The notes below the pieces were generated by a model, which was not told the origin of the DNA, searched no databases, and worked only from the letters and a program-made list of their open reading frames with translations. A stretch of 64,000 bases of DNA, taken from assembly GCF_029395535.1 (NCBI RefSeq), contig NZ_CP113920.1, positions 186,001 to 250,000 of the forward strand. Reading direction: 5' to 3'. Shown piece after piece: positions 54,558-61,820 of this stretch. Position numbers and translations under genes: made by a program. How positions within the stretch are numbered: the first letter of the stretch is position 1; every line of letters starts with the position of its first letter. The stretch comes from Bifidobacterium sp. ESL0732 (GTDB taxonomy: Bacteria > Actinomycetota > Actinomycetes > Actinomycetales > Bifidobacteriaceae).

Positions 54558-55547
54558 ATGTCGTTTGCACGTACGATTCTGGGCGATGTCGATCCGAGCA
54601 CCCTCGGTGTGGTCGACGCCCACGACCATCTCATCCGCGTCGGAGCAGGCGAGGTCTATATCGATGGCGACCATCAGCTCGATTCCGTCGAGAAGGCTGA
54701 GGAAGAGGCCACGCGCTTCGCCCAGGCTTCGAAGAAGTGGAGCAAGTATGGCGGCACGATCGTCGATATGTGCCCCATCAACTGCGGTCGTGACCCGGCC
54801 AAGCTCGTCGAGGTCGCCAAGAACGTGAAGGACCTGAAGGTCATCGGCGCCACTGGCTTCCACCGTGAGCACGTCTATCTGGAGACCCAGTCCCACTGGG
54901 TCAACCGCTATTCCGTTGATCAGATCACCGAGCTGGTCATCGCCGACATCCGTGAGGGCGTCGACCAGAATGATTACACCGGCCCGTTCGTCAACCGTAC
55001 GCCTTACAAGGCCGGCGTTATCAAGGTCGGCACCGCCTACGGCGAGATCACCCCGTTCGAGCACAAGTGCCTCGAAGCCGCCGCTGCGGCCGCCATCGAG
55101 ACCGGCGCTCCGGTCAACACCCACACCACTTACGGCACCTGCGGCCTCGAGCAGGCTCAGGAGCTGCTGAAGCAGGGCGTGCCGGCTGACCAGATCGCCA
55201 TCGGCCACATCCAGCGCAACGCCGACGTCTATTACCTCGAGAAGATCCTCGACTTGGGCGTCTACCTCGAGATCGACGGCACCAACCGCATCAAGTACCA
55301 GCCGGATTCCAACCGCATGATGGAGCTCAGGGCCTTCAAGAAGGACGGCTTCGAAGACCGCATCCTGCTCGGCACCGATTCCGGCAAGCGTTCCTATCAG
55401 AAGGCTTACGGTTCCGTTTCCGGCGTGGATTACAACCCCGCCGTCGACGGCCCGCGCATGATCGACGAGGGCTTCGACCCAGAGTACGTCGACAAGCTGC
55501 TGATCAAGAACGCCGCCAAGTTCTTCACCTTCAAGAAGGAAGGCTGA
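54558..55547 (+). CDS. Phosphotriesterase-family (COG1735) sugar lactonase
   Basis: A 329-residue (beta/alpha)8 metal hydrolase. The binuclear site residues of the family are all visible: H22 and H24 in DAHDHL, bridging K155 in GVIKVG, H188 in VNTHTTYG, H216 in IGHIQRN and D273 in LLGTDSG. Some COG1735 members hydrolyse lactones of sugar acids or phosphorylated sugar acids. Here it heads an operon with UlaD-, UlaE- and UlaF-like enzymes and so takes the place that the unrelated UlaG lactonase has in the L-ascorbate pathway. AAGGAG precedes the ATG at 54558. The exact lactone is unknown. Confidence 0.88.
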   Translation: MSFARTILGDVDPSTLGVVDAHDHLIRVGAGEVYIDGDHQLDSVEKAEEEATRFAQASKKWSKYGGTIVDMCPINCGRDPAKLVEVAKNVKDLKVIGATGFHREHVYLETQSHWVNRYSVDQITELVIADIREGVDQNDYTGPFVNRTPYKAGVIKVGTAYGEITPFEHKCLEAAAAAAIETGAPVNTHTTYGTCGLEQAQELLKQGVPADQIAIGHIQRNADVYYLEKILDLGVYLEIDGTNRIKYQPDSNRMMELRAFKKDGFEDRILLGTDSGKRSYQKAYGSVSGVDYNPAVDGPRMIDEGFDPEYVDKLLIKNAAKFFTFKKEG

Positions 55548-55552
55548 TTTCA

Positions 55553-56221
55553 ATGGCAGAGAAATTGCAACGTCCAAAGCTGCAGATCGCTCTCGACACC
55601 ACCGACATGCCGAGCGCCCTGCGTCCGCTGAACCAGGCGGTCAGCCAGGTCGACGTCATCGAGTGCGGTACGATTCTCATCATCGCCGAAGGCCTCAAGG
55701 CCGTGCGCGAGGTCCGTGCCCTTTACCCGAACAAGACGATTCTGGCCGACGTGCGTATCGCCGAGGCCGGCGCCTTGATCGCCCGTAACTGCTTCGAAGC
55801 CGGGGCCAACTGGGTTTCCGTGGTGGCTGGTGCCTCGATGACCACGGTCGAGCAGGTCGTCAAGGTCGCCAACGAGTTTGGCGGCGAGGTGCAGATCGAG
55901 CTCGGAGAGAAGTACGACCCGGACCAGGCCCGCGAATGGCGTCGTCTGGGTGCCACGCAGGTCATCGTCCACCGTTCGCGTGACGCGGAAGTCGCCGGCA
56001 AGCTCACTTGGGGCCCCAACGACATCCAGCGCATCAAGGAGCTGCACGACATGGGCTTCATGGTCACCGTTACCGGCGGCGTGAAGGCTGACGATCTGCC
56101 GTTCTTCAAGGGCACTCCGGTTGGGGTCATCATCTCCGGGCGCGGCATTGTGAAGGCCGACGATCCGCTGGCCGCCGCGAAGCACCTGCAAGACACTATC
56201 AGTGAGGTGTGGCCGCAATGA
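55553..56221 (+). CDS. UlaD-like OMPDC-suprafamily protein with DxRxxE motif
   Basis: A 222-residue single-barrel protein close to E. coli UlaD (3-keto-L-gulonate-6-phosphate decarboxylase). Conserved positions include Asp15 (IALDTTDM), Glu37 (VIECGTIL), Glu116 (VQIELG), His140/Arg143 (VHRSRDAE), VTVTGG and ISGRG. The suprafamily hallmark DxKxxD is altered: it reads D66-V-R68-I-A-E71, so the catalytic Lys is Arg and the second Asp is Glu. It may decarboxylate a different substrate or perform another carbanion reaction, perhaps giving L-xylulose-5-phosphate. It starts six bases after the lactonase stop and overlaps the next gene by 4 bp. Confidence 0.88.
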   Translation: MAEKLQRPKLQIALDTTDMPSALRPLNQAVSQVDVIECGTILIIAEGLKAVREVRALYPNKTILADVRIAEAGALIARNCFEAGANWVSVVAGASMTTVEQVVKVANEFGGEVQIELGEKYDPDQAREWRRLGATQVIVHRSRDAEVAGKLTWGPNDIQRIKELHDMGFMVTVTGGVKADDLPFFKGTPVGVIISGRGIVKADDPLAAAKHLQDTISEVWPQ

Positions 56222-57069
56222 GTACCGTGAGGCTTGGCATCTACGAAAAGGCGCTTAAACACACCGACGACTGGGATTCGTTCTTCGTCCAGGTGCGCGA
56301 CGGTGGGTTCATGTTCATGGACATTTCCGTCGACGAGTCGCCCGAACGTATGGCCCGTCTCGATTGGTCGCCGGCGCAGGCTCGTGAATTCCGCGCCGCC
56401 GCCGACCGGCAAGGTGTTCAGATCGGAGGCATGTGCCTGAGCTGCCATCGCAAGGTGGGGCCGGGTTCCGCTGATCCGAAAGTCCGCCAGGAAGCCGATG
56501 ACATCTTCCGCAAGGCCATCGACCTCTGCCATGAGGCCGGTATCCCTGTGGTGCAGGTCGCTGGGTATTACGCCTATTACGAGGAACCCGACGAGGGGCA
56601 GCGCGCCCGTTACGTCGATTCCCTGCGCCGTGCGGCCTCGTATGCCGCGCAAGCCGGTGTGATGCTGGGCATCGAGAACGTCGATGGTAATGACGTCACC
56701 TCGATTACCAAAGGCCTCGCGATTTGCGATGAGATTCATTCGCAATGGCTGACGATGTACCCCGATATCGGCAATCTCGCCGAGCAGCAGCTTGACACCA
56801 CCGCGGAACTGCGGGCCGGGGAAGGCCGGATGCTCGCCATCCACGTCAAGGACGTGCTGCCAGGCCAGCCGCGCCGCATCCCGATGGGTACCGGCGTCAC
56901 CGATTTCGCCGCCGCGTTCAAGGAATTGAAGCGGCAGGATTGGTCCGGCAGGATGATGCTCGAGATGTGGAATGACGATGCGCCGGATTCCAGTGAAATC
57001 AGCTCTAAGGCCCGTCAAAAGGTCGCCGGCTGGTTGGGTGACGCTGGTATCACGGTAGCCTCGCGCTGA
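56218..57069 (+). CDS. UlaE-like L-ribulose/L-xylulose-5-phosphate 3-epimerase
   Basis: A 283-residue AP-endonuclease-2-type barrel resembling UlaE/SgbU: LGIYEKAL at the start, MDISVDESPERMARLDW, GGMCLSCHRKVGPGS and YPDIGN. Metal ligands of the family are kept in LGIENV (Glu), YPDIGN (Asp), IHVKDV (His) and LEMWND (Glu). It would convert L-xylulose-5-phosphate to L-ribulose-5-phosphate. The ATG at 56218 forms an ATGA overlap with the previous stop; a GTG nine bases earlier is less likely. Confidence 0.9.
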   Translation: MSTVRLGIYEKALKHTDDWDSFFVQVRDGGFMFMDISVDESPERMARLDWSPAQAREFRAAADRQGVQIGGMCLSCHRKVGPGSADPKVRQEADDIFRKAIDLCHEAGIPVVQVAGYYAYYEEPDEGQRARYVDSLRRAASYAAQAGVMLGIENVDGNDVTSITKGLAICDEIHSQWLTMYPDIGNLAEQQLDTTAELRAGEGRMLAIHVKDVLPGQPRRIPMGTGVTDFAAAFKELKRQDWSGRMMLEMWNDDAPDSSEISSKARQKVAGWLGDAGITVASR

Positions 57070-57595
57070 TTGTTTCCAGCCCGCGCGTTCCAGCCGTAAT
57101 ATCGTGGAACGCACGGTATGACATAACTTAAATATAACTGAATACAGAATATAACTTAATCAACCGGTGACAGTGATGGATTTGCAGACTGCCGCTTCAA
57201 CACTGCAATTCCATCACCACCACCATCGATGAAAATGGCGACAGCCGGCTTGTTTCCGGTACTGATGCCGGTGTCAGGCCAATCTGTTGCAATAAATAAA
57301 AAACATGATTTTATGGTTCTGTATCCGCGGTTTCTAGCGGGTACAGCTTCACCGTGGCCTATGTCAACTGAAGGATATGGGTCAACGGTCTTTCCGGTTC
57401 CGCGATGCGTCGTATAACGTGGCCGGACCAGAATGGTGATTTTCCGAACATATCAATTTCCTGCTTTCGTGCCAACGCGAAAAGCCCGGGACGTTCGGAT
57501 CGTCGGATTTTCAGCCCGCCATGTGTTTGGCGGGGAAAGGAGCGTAACGTCTCCAAGACGTTTCGCAACGTAAATAGTTACAAGGGAGTGCTGAT
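57070..57595 (+). promoter_or_regulatory. Long structured gap before the kinase gene
   Basis: This 526-bp gap inside the cluster contains GCGTTCCA/TGGAACGC (57085-57092, 57105-57112), which may end the first transcript. A GAACATAT half-site of the SorC operator lies near 57447, and a CCCGCC/GGCGGG hairpin (57515-57520, 57529-57534) lies about 60 bp before the kinase. Short frames here lack good start sites. A second promoter for kinase and transporter is likely. Confidence 0.5.
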
Positions 57596-58546
57596 ATGGC
57601 AACTTATGATCTTTCTACTATCGGTGAAGGCCAGATTCGTTTCACCGTCAATAGCGGTGAACGCCTTATGTTCACGCGTTCCGTTTCCATGAACCCCGCG
57701 TGCTCCGAAGCGAACGTCGCCGGCCTGCTTGCTCAGCTTGGGCGCAAGACCTTGTGGACCAGTTCGCTGCCGGAAGGCGATCTCGGCGACTACATTCTGA
57801 CCGAGTATCGTTCCGTCGGTGTCGATATGAAGACGATGGTCCGCAAAAAGGGCGGTCGCACGGCCCTCTACTTTATGGAGCCTGGAGCCGGCCCGATGCC
57901 TGCGAACGTCATCTATGACCGCGATTGGACCTCGTTCCGTGCCACCGGCATCGACGAGTACGACTGGAATACGATGCTCGATACGAGGCTCATGTTCGTC
58001 ACCGGCATCACCGCAGCCCTGACCGACACTACCGCCGAAGTGGTGCGCTACGCCGCCGACCATGCCATCGAGCGCGGCGCCAAACTTGCGCTGGATGTCA
58101 ACTTCCGCCACAAGCTGTGGAGCGGCGAACAGGCGCGCAAGGTGCTCACCCCCATCGCCGAGGAAGCCAACGTGCTCTTCTGCTCGATTTCCGACGCCGA
58201 GAAGGTCTTCGGCATCACCGGCACGCCCGAAGAGGTGACCGATGAGCTGATGAAGCGCTTCGATCCGGAGTACGTTGTCACCACCAATCACATGGAAGGC
58301 CCGTACCTGCGCACTCACGAAGGCTTCACCGAATACAAGACCACCGCGGTCCCGGTTATCGACCGCCCGGGCGCCGGCGATTCGTTCGTCGCCGCCACGC
58401 TGCACGGCTACCTTTCCGGCGACATTGCCGAAGGCGTCAAGTGGGGCCAGCGTGCTTCCAAGTTCGCCATCACTCACAAGGGTGATCTGACCCGCATCCG
58501 TCCCGACGAGCTGGACATCCCGCTGGGCACCGACATCGATCGTTAG
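57596..58546 (+). CDS. PfkB-family sugar(-acid) kinase
   Basis: A 316-residue ribokinase-like kinase. The C-terminal PfkB signature DRPGAGDSFVAATLHGY carries the catalytic Asp and anion hole. The N-terminal half (MATYDLSTIGEGQIRFT; GGRTALYFME) resembles 2-keto-3-deoxygluconate kinases. It should phosphorylate the sugar acid or keto-acid imported by the next gene's product. This would replace the PTS that phosphorylates ascorbate in E. coli. AAGGGAG precedes the ATG. The start MATYDLSTIGEG is unlike a GG-containing PfkB signature 1, so substrate assignment is open. Confidence 0.85.
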   Translation: MATYDLSTIGEGQIRFTVNSGERLMFTRSVSMNPACSEANVAGLLAQLGRKTLWTSSLPEGDLGDYILTEYRSVGVDMKTMVRKKGGRTALYFMEPGAGPMPANVIYDRDWTSFRATGIDEYDWNTMLDTRLMFVTGITAALTDTTAEVVRYAADHAIERGAKLALDVNFRHKLWSGEQARKVLTPIAEEANVLFCSISDAEKVFGITGTPEEVTDELMKRFDPEYVVTTNHMEGPYLRTHEGFTEYKTTAVPVIDRPGAGDSFVAATLHGYLSGDIAEGVKWGQRASKFAITHKGDLTRIRPDELDIPLGTDIDR

Positions 58547-58584
58547 TATTTATTATCAAAAACAAAGAGAAACAAGGATAAGAT

Positions 58585-59952
58585 ATGAGCACAACAACAA
58601 ATGCTCCAGCGGCATCGGCCAAACCGGTCACTGCATATGAGCAAATGGATTCCCGGCCGCTGACCGGCCACCAGAAAAGCATTATCTCGCTGGTGATTCT
58701 GGGCAACGTCTCGGAGTTCTTCGACATGTTCCTGATCGGCTTCGTGGTCTCGCTGCTGACGACCGCATGGAAGCTGACAGGCTTCGAAGCTGGCGTCATT
58801 CTGGCCTGCTCGGGCCTTGGCACCGTCATCGGTTCCATCGTGTGGGGCCGTCTGGCCGACAAATTCGGCCGCAAGCACGCCTTCCAATGGTGCGTGATCT
58901 GCTTCGTCACCTTCACTGTCCTCTCGGTGTTCCTGCCTGATCGCGCCTGGGCGCTGCTCGCTTTCCTGCGTATCGGCGTGGGCATCGGCGTCGGCGGCCT
59001 CAACATCACCTCGATTCCCTACGTTCAGGAGTTCGTCCCGAGCAAGAACCGCGGTATGCTTTCCGGCCTCGCTTCCGTCTTCATCCCGCTCGGTCTGCTC
59101 CTCGGTTCCGTTTCGCAGAGCATCGTCGGCGACAACTGGCGTATCCTCATCGCCATCGGCGCCCTGCCGGTGCTGCTGCTCGTCTGGCTGCACTATGTGC
59201 CTGAATCTCCTCGTTTCTATCAGACCAAGGGTCAGGACGACAAGGCTCGCGAGGCTCTCGCTTGGGCCATGGAACTCCCGATCGACCAGGTCGGCACCCT
59301 TCCTGCCGTCGAGGTCGAGAAGAAGGTCGGCTACAGCGAGCTCTTCAGCAAGCACATGCGTCCGCTGGTCATCATCACCATTGGCTCGTTCTGCTTCATG
59401 ATGGGCAGCTTCGCTATCCAGTCTTGGGGCCAGACGTTGCTTAAGGATGCGTTCCACTTCACCCCACAGATGGTTGCCTACCTGTTCATGGGCGTCTCCG
59501 TGGCCGACTGCATTGGCCGCTTCGGTTCCGCTTGGCTCGCTGACGTCATCGGCCGTCGCTGGACGATGTTCATCTTCGGCATCGTCGGAGCCCTGGGTTG
59601 CTTCTACGCTGCGTTCTTCCACAGCTCCGGCTGGGCTTTCTACATCGCGATCCTCATCATCATGACCTTCGCTGATGGCGCGTTCGGCATCCTCAATGCC
59701 TTCGGTGGCGAGCAGTTCCCGAACGACGTGCGTTCCACCGGTCTCGGCTTGGGTTACGGCCTTGGCGCCATCGCCAAGGTTATCGGCCCGGCCCTCATGG
59801 GCGTGCTCGTCGGCGGCAGCTTCGTCGCTCAGCACATCGACATCTCCGTGATCACCAAGGCGTTCACCTTCTTCGGCGTCTGCCTGGTCATCGGCGCGAT
59901 TACCTACCTCTTCGCGCAGGAGACCCGTGGCAAGGATCTCGAGAGCCTGTAA
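58585..59952 (+). CDS. MFS metabolite:H+ symporter
   Basis: A 455-residue permease with 12 predicted membrane segments. The loop after helix 2 is WGRLADKFGRKHAF. The PESPRFYQTKGQ motif ends the first half, and the second-half loop is AWLADVIGRRWTM, both typical of the sugar porter and acid symporter families. The C-terminal AQETRGKDLE tail also fits. It follows the PfkB kinase by 38 bp, so the cluster takes up an unphosphorylated substrate and phosphorylates it inside. AAGGATAAG precedes the ATG. Confidence 0.88.
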   Translation: MSTTTNAPAASAKPVTAYEQMDSRPLTGHQKSIISLVILGNVSEFFDMFLIGFVVSLLTTAWKLTGFEAGVILACSGLGTVIGSIVWGRLADKFGRKHAFQWCVICFVTFTVLSVFLPDRAWALLAFLRIGVGIGVGGLNITSIPYVQEFVPSKNRGMLSGLASVFIPLGLLLGSVSQSIVGDNWRILIAIGALPVLLLVWLHYVPESPRFYQTKGQDDKAREALAWAMELPIDQVGTLPAVEVEKKVGYSELFSKHMRPLVIITIGSFCFMMGSFAIQSWGQTLLKDAFHFTPQMVAYLFMGVSVADCIGRFGSAWLADVIGRRWTMFIFGIVGALGCFYAAFFHSSGWAFYIAILIIMTFADGAFGILNAFGGEQFPNDVRSTGLGLGYGLGAIAKVIGPALMGVLVGGSFVAQHIDISVITKAFTFFGVCLVIGAITYLFAQETRGKDLESL

Positions 59953-59976
59953 GCTCCCGTGAAATCTTGTTAGGTT

Positions 59977-60025
59977 CCGCCATATCCGCGTCGCTTGCGC
60001 CAATCGAGTGGCTTGGATATGGCGG
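59977..60025 (+). terminator. Rho-independent terminator after the MFS symporter
   Basis: CCGCCATATCC pairs with GGATATGGCGG (11 bp, perfect), followed by ATTTTTTAT. It separates the symporter from the epimerase gene at 60180, which must have its own promoter. Confidence 0.9.
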
Positions 60026-60179
60026 ATTTTTTATAACGACATTCTTGAGTGTTTGGTTTGCGGTTGTGCTTATGTGAGCGGTAACGTAGATACTGTAAGC
60101 TTGAAATATCAATAAATATGGATGATTGCCGGTAGTGAGGAACGTCGCGTGTGCGGCAATCGTAATGAAAGGAATAAAT

Positions 60180-60872
60180 ATGACTACATTGGATGATTTT
60201 GGGCCCGAGGTTCGCGCTGAAGTCAAGCAGGTGCGCGAGGTTGTTTCCACCCTGCATCAGCAGCTGATCAAGTGGAATCTTGTGGTGTGGACGGCGGGTA
60301 ACGTCTCGCAGCGTCTGCGCACTGCCGATCTGATGGTGATCAAGCCTTCCGGCATGCGCTATGAGAGCCTGACGCCGGAATCGATGGTGGTTTGCGACCT
60401 CAACGGCGACCCGGTCGACGGTCTGGCCGGCCCCAGCTCCGACACCAAGTCCCATGCTTATATCTATCGCAATATGCCTGATGTTTACGGTGTTGTGCAC
60501 ACCCATTCCACCTATGCGACGGCTTGGGCTGCCACCGGCCAGAACATTCCTTGCGGCCTAACGATGATGGGCGACGAGTTCGGCGGCCCCGTGCCGGTCG
60601 GCCCGTTTGAGTTGATCGGTTCGGAAGCCATTGGCAAGGGTGTTGTGGATACGCTGAAGAAGTATCCTCATTCCCCGGCCGTGCTGATGCAGAACCACGG
60701 CCCCTTCACCATTGGCAAGGACGCTGAGTCCGCTGTCAAGGCCGCTGCGATGACCGAAGAGGTGGCGCACACCATGTGGGCTGCCCGCCAGCTTGGCGAC
60801 ATCATCCCGATTGCGCAGGATGATATTGATAAATTAAATGATCGTTATCAGAATGTGTATGGTCAGCACTGA
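60180..60872 (+). CDS. L-ribulose-5-phosphate 4-epimerase (AraD/UlaF type)
   Basis: A 230-residue class II aldolase/epimerase. It has TAGNVSQR and KPSGMRYESL substrate loops, the PSSDTKSHAYIYR segment and the zinc ligands in VVHTHSTYATAWA (two His) and QNHGPF (His). It converts L-ribulose-5-phosphate to D-xylulose-5-phosphate, the entry point of the bifid (phosphoketolase) shunt. AAAGGA precedes the ATG at 60180. It is set off from the operon by a terminator but completes the same route after the UlaE-like epimerase. No arabinose isomerase or ribulokinase is nearby. Confidence 0.92.
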   Translation: MTTLDDFGPEVRAEVKQVREVVSTLHQQLIKWNLVVWTAGNVSQRLRTADLMVIKPSGMRYESLTPESMVVCDLNGDPVDGLAGPSSDTKSHAYIYRNMPDVYGVVHTHSTYATAWAATGQNIPCGLTMMGDEFGGPVPVGPFELIGSEAIGKGVVDTLKKYPHSPAVLMQNHGPFTIGKDAESAVKAAAMTEEVAHTMWAARQLGDIIPIAQDDIDKLNDRYQNVYGQH

Positions 60873-60873
60873 A

Positions 60874-60959
60874 AATATGGAGCGTCATCGCAAAGCCAGA
60901 GATTTCGACGTACCGTCAGTACGCCTTCATCTCTGACTGAACGATGCCACACGCATATT
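60874..60959. repeat. 86-bp segmented palindrome after the epimerase gene
   Basis: Four pairs share one centre near 60916: AATATG/CATATT (ends), CATCG/CGATG (60886-60890, 60942-60946), CAGAGAT/ATCTCTG (60897-60903, 60929-60935) and CGTAC/GTACG (60909-60913, 60919-60923). They are separated by roughly symmetric internal loops. It starts two bases after the stop codon and precedes a separate terminator. Confidence 0.85.
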
Positions 60960-61001
60960 TCGGTTGTCGATGTTATGGACTGCTAAGCATCGGTACATAG
61001 C

Positions 61002-61042
61002 AAATTGGGCACTCCCTGAGATTTCCGAGGAGTGCCCAATTT
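61002..61042. terminator. Bidirectional terminator between epimerase and lutC
   Basis: AAATTGGGCACTCC pairs perfectly with GGAGTGCCCAATTT (14 bp), followed by AT-rich DNA. It lies between convergent genes. Confidence 0.92.
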
Positions 61043-61113
61043 ATTATTTTTAGCTGTAATCTATCGTCTATGACTAGTCAGACGGCGGATAAATCAGCGG
61101 AATCAGATGGCAA

Positions 61114-61815
61114 TCACATGTCTTCGACGACCAGATAGGTCATATCGAGCGGGCCGTGGACGCCGACGACCAGAACCATCTCGATATCGCCGGTCGACGA
61201 AGTGCCGGTGATGAAGTTCAGGTTTGAGGTCTTGAGCTCGCCGGACTTCAGAGCCGGCTCGTAGTAGTCCATCGCCTGGCGAGTTCGCGCCACAATCTTC
61301 GACTTGCGGATGATGCTCAGATAGTGCACCGGCAGGAAGTGGAAGGCGCGGCCTTGGCCTGGCGTGGTCGGGGCGGTGATGGTGCAAGACTCGGCGCACA
61401 GAAAGTCGGCGAAACCGATGGCCGCTTCCGAGTGGTTCGCCGTGTCGATGTTGGCCTTGCGGCCGGCACCCGGCACCCAGAACGAAGGCTTCGGATCGAG
61501 TCCGTCGCGCCACTTCTCAAGCCCGAACGCCTGATAGTTCTCGTCATAGGTAGGCAGCATGAGCTTGCCGTCGGCCTTGGCGGAGATGAACTTGTCGAGC
61601 GCGGCGGGCAGTCCGGCCTTGTCGGTCGTCTGGAAATCGACGTGGACGGCAGGCGCGTTTTTGCGGGCGATCTCGAGCAGCTCGTCGACGCTGTGGCCCG
61701 AAAGTGTGCTTTCGGGAAGGTCGTTGACCGGCTCAAGAGGATGATCTTTGAGCTGGTGGCGCGGGCGTCCGCTTTTCTCGGCGAGATAGTTGAGGAATGT
61801 CTCACGATCGGTCAT
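61114..61815 (-). CDS. lutC: LutC (LUD-domain) subunit of lactate utilisation complex
   Basis: A 233-residue LUD-domain protein. It has the FADFLCAESCTITAPT and FHFLPVHYLSIIRKSKIV segments and the closing NLNFITGTSSTGDIEMVLVVGVHGP pattern, in which the GPSxTxDIE-like loop is typical of LutC/YkgG. With LutA and LutB it forms the iron-sulfur L-lactate dehydrogenase system that converts L-lactate to pyruvate. It starts 5 bp after lutB ends and is last in a lutABC operon. Confidence 0.9.
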   Translation of the reverse strand: MTDRETFLNYLAEKSGRPRHQLKDHPLEPVNDLPESTLSGHSVDELLEIARKNAPAVHVDFQTTDKAGLPAALDKFISAKADGKLMLPTYDENYQAFGLEKWRDGLDPKPSFWVPGAGRKANIDTANHSEAAIGFADFLCAESCTITAPTTPGQGRAFHFLPVHYLSIIRKSKIVARTRQAMDYYEPALKSGELKTSNLNFITGTSSTGDIEMVLVVGVHGPLDMTYLVVEDM

Positions 61816-61820
61816 GATGT

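Noticed and set aside
57405..57692. 95-codon plus-strand frame before and into the kinase gene
   Set aside because: It overlaps the PfkB start in another frame and passes through the hairpin; no family resemblance.
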